The translations under genes and the position numbers were made by a program. This document shows positions 4,901 to 5,342 of a stretch of DNA of 5,342 nt, in pieces (within the stretch, counting starts at the first letter, position 1; each line of letters begins with the position of its first letter). The notes under the pieces are model-generated. The model did not search any database, was not told the DNA's origin, and saw only the letters and a list, made by a program, of their open reading frames with translations. The stretch covers positions 1 through 5,342 of the forward strand of contig PXES01000202.1 of the NCBI GenBank assembly GCA_003564655.1, written 5' to 3'. This DNA is from Paracoccaceae bacterium (GTDB taxonomy: Bacteria; Pseudomonadota; Alphaproteobacteria; Rhodobacterales; Rhodobacteraceae).

Positions 4901-4975
4901 AGAGCGCGCATGACCTGAACTTTGTGGCATTTCTGCCCGCTACGGGTGAACTCCTGCCCTGATTCGGCGCGCAGG

Positions 4976-4991
4976 CTTGCATTTCGCGCCC
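4976..4991 (+). repeat. 16-nt intergenic word, copy 2 (before ArsR-family gene)
   Basis: CTTGCATTTCGCGCCC, identical to 1313-1328. Here it also overlaps a small inverted repeat, GGCGCG (4966-4971) with CGCGCC (4985-4990). TTGCAT at 4977-4982 could be a -35 with TATTCA (5001-5006) at 18 nt, but the match is poor. Confidence 0.4.
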
Positions 4992-4995
4992 AATC

Positions 4996-5026
4996 GGACA
5001 TATTCAAGTAATCGCGTTTTTATAAC
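4996..5026 (+). promoter_or_regulatory. Candidate promoter of the ArsR-family gene
   Basis: TATAAC at 5021-5026, preceded by five T, is the best -10 match in the window. The upstream partner is weak: GGACAT at 4996-5001 gives a 19-nt spacer. Transcription would start near 5033, leaving a leader of about 50 nt. Three ATTC words (5002, 5027, 5044) lie in and around it and could belong to an autoregulatory operator, but they do not form a clear inverted repeat. Confidence 0.35.
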
Positions 5027-5082
5027 ATTCGTATCGTCATCGCATTCCCCGCGAGGTTTGCTTCTGCAACGGGACGGAGCCC

Positions 5083-5342
5083 ATGACACTCGAGCAGTTG
5101 ACCACGACAGAACCCGACATGACCGAGGCCGAGGCCGAGGGCGTCGCGCTGGACGACATGACGGAAAAGGCGCAGGCGGCGTCGAACTTCCTCAAGGCGC
5201 TCGCGCATGAGGGGCGGCTGATGATCCTGTGCCACCTGTCTGCGGGCGAGAAATCGGTCACCGAACTCGAGCATCTGCTGCAGTCGCGGCAGGCGGCGGT
5301 CAGCCAGCAGCTTGCGCGGCTGCGGCTGGAAGGGCTCGTGTC
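5083..5342 (+). CDS. ArsR-family repressor, BigR/SqrR-like persulfide sensor (3' end beyond window)
   Basis: The first 86 residues are present. After an acidic, probably disordered N-terminus of about 30 residues comes a winged-helix domain: FLKALAHEGRLMILCHL at 36-52, then TELEHLL, then the recognition helix region SRQAAVSQQLARLRLEGL at 68-85. This pattern is close to BigR, YgaV and SqrR, which repress sulfide-detoxification genes until two cysteines form a tri- or tetrasulfide bridge. Cys50 matches the first sensor cysteine (Cys41 of R. capsulatus SqrR, from memory). The second would lie past the edge. The N-terminus has no cysteine. The ATG at 5083 is preceded by GGGACGGAG, giving workable but not ideal spacing; in-frame ATGs at 5119 and 5158 lack binding sites. 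It probably autoregulates. Confidence 0.85.
   Translation, partial: MTLEQLTTTEPDMTEAEAEGVALDDMTEKAQAASNFLKALAHEGRLMILCHLSAGEKSVTELEHLLQSRQAAVSQQLARLRLEGLV

Larger units (their letters stand above)
4836..5082. other. Intergenic region between rplI and the ArsR-family gene
   Basis: A 247-nt spacer without a convincing gene. From left to right it holds the hairpins at 4855-4900, a short open frame of 23 codons (4891-4962) judged unlikely, the second copy of the 16-nt word (4976-4991), and an AT-rich promoter region (4992-5047). An 8-bp inverted pair, GGGCAGGA (4839-4846) and TCCTGCCC (4952-4959), brackets its first half. Confidence 0.5.

Noticed and set aside
3783..4982. A 399-codon open frame on the minus strand across rpsF, rpsR and rplI
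   Set aside because: Antisense to three ribosomal protein genes; its Leu/Gly/Asp/Val-rich sequence with no known domain is explained by the complementary codons.

Overview
This window looks like ordinary core chromosome from a high-GC alphaproteobacterium, most likely Rhodobacterales (Rhodobacteraceae). That assignment rests on the strong G/C preference at third codon positions, the order pgsA-moaD-moaE, the alphaproteobacterial rpsF-rpsR-rplI cluster with a long acidic L9 tail, and the protein sequences themselves. It is inference from memory of these families, not from a search. I see no phage, IS element, CRISPR array, tRNA, rRNA or toxin-antitoxin module, and no clear undescribed multi-gene system. 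The points of interest are small-scale: leader and terminator structures, a shared intergenic word, back-to-back promoters and an altered active-site residue.

Layout. Positions 1-36 may hold the first 12 codons of a leftward gene that runs off the left edge. A noncoding stretch (37-322) with a strong two-part hairpin at 235-288 leads into nudC (NADH pyrophosphatase, 323-1297). Next come pgsA (phosphatidylglycerophosphate synthase, about 1349-2056), moaD (2053-2304) and moaE (2310-2750), all rightward and tightly packed. pgsA and moaD overlap by 4 nt, and moaD and moaE are 5 nt apart. MoaD and MoaE are the two subunits of molybdopterin synthase, so this part joins membrane phospholipid synthesis to molybdenum cofactor synthesis by position only.

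A bidirectional terminator (2774-2801) separates moaE from the convergent bioY (biotin ECF transporter S component, minus strand, 2823-3398). bioY appears to be transcribed alone. Between bioY and the ribosomal operon are two candidate promoters facing away from each other. Their -35 elements form the arms of an inverted repeat. The rightward one drives rpsF (S6), rpsR (S18) and rplI (L9) through a leader of about 100 nt that contains a long stem and could serve S6:S18 feedback control.

After rplI, region 4836-5082 holds a 13-bp terminator-like hairpin that competes with a second 7-bp hairpin, a second copy of a 16-nt word also found before pgsA, and an AT-rich promoter region. The window ends inside an ArsR-family repressor (5083 to the edge). 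It resembles the BigR/SqrR persulfide sensors and keeps the first sensor cysteine. The second would lie outside the window.
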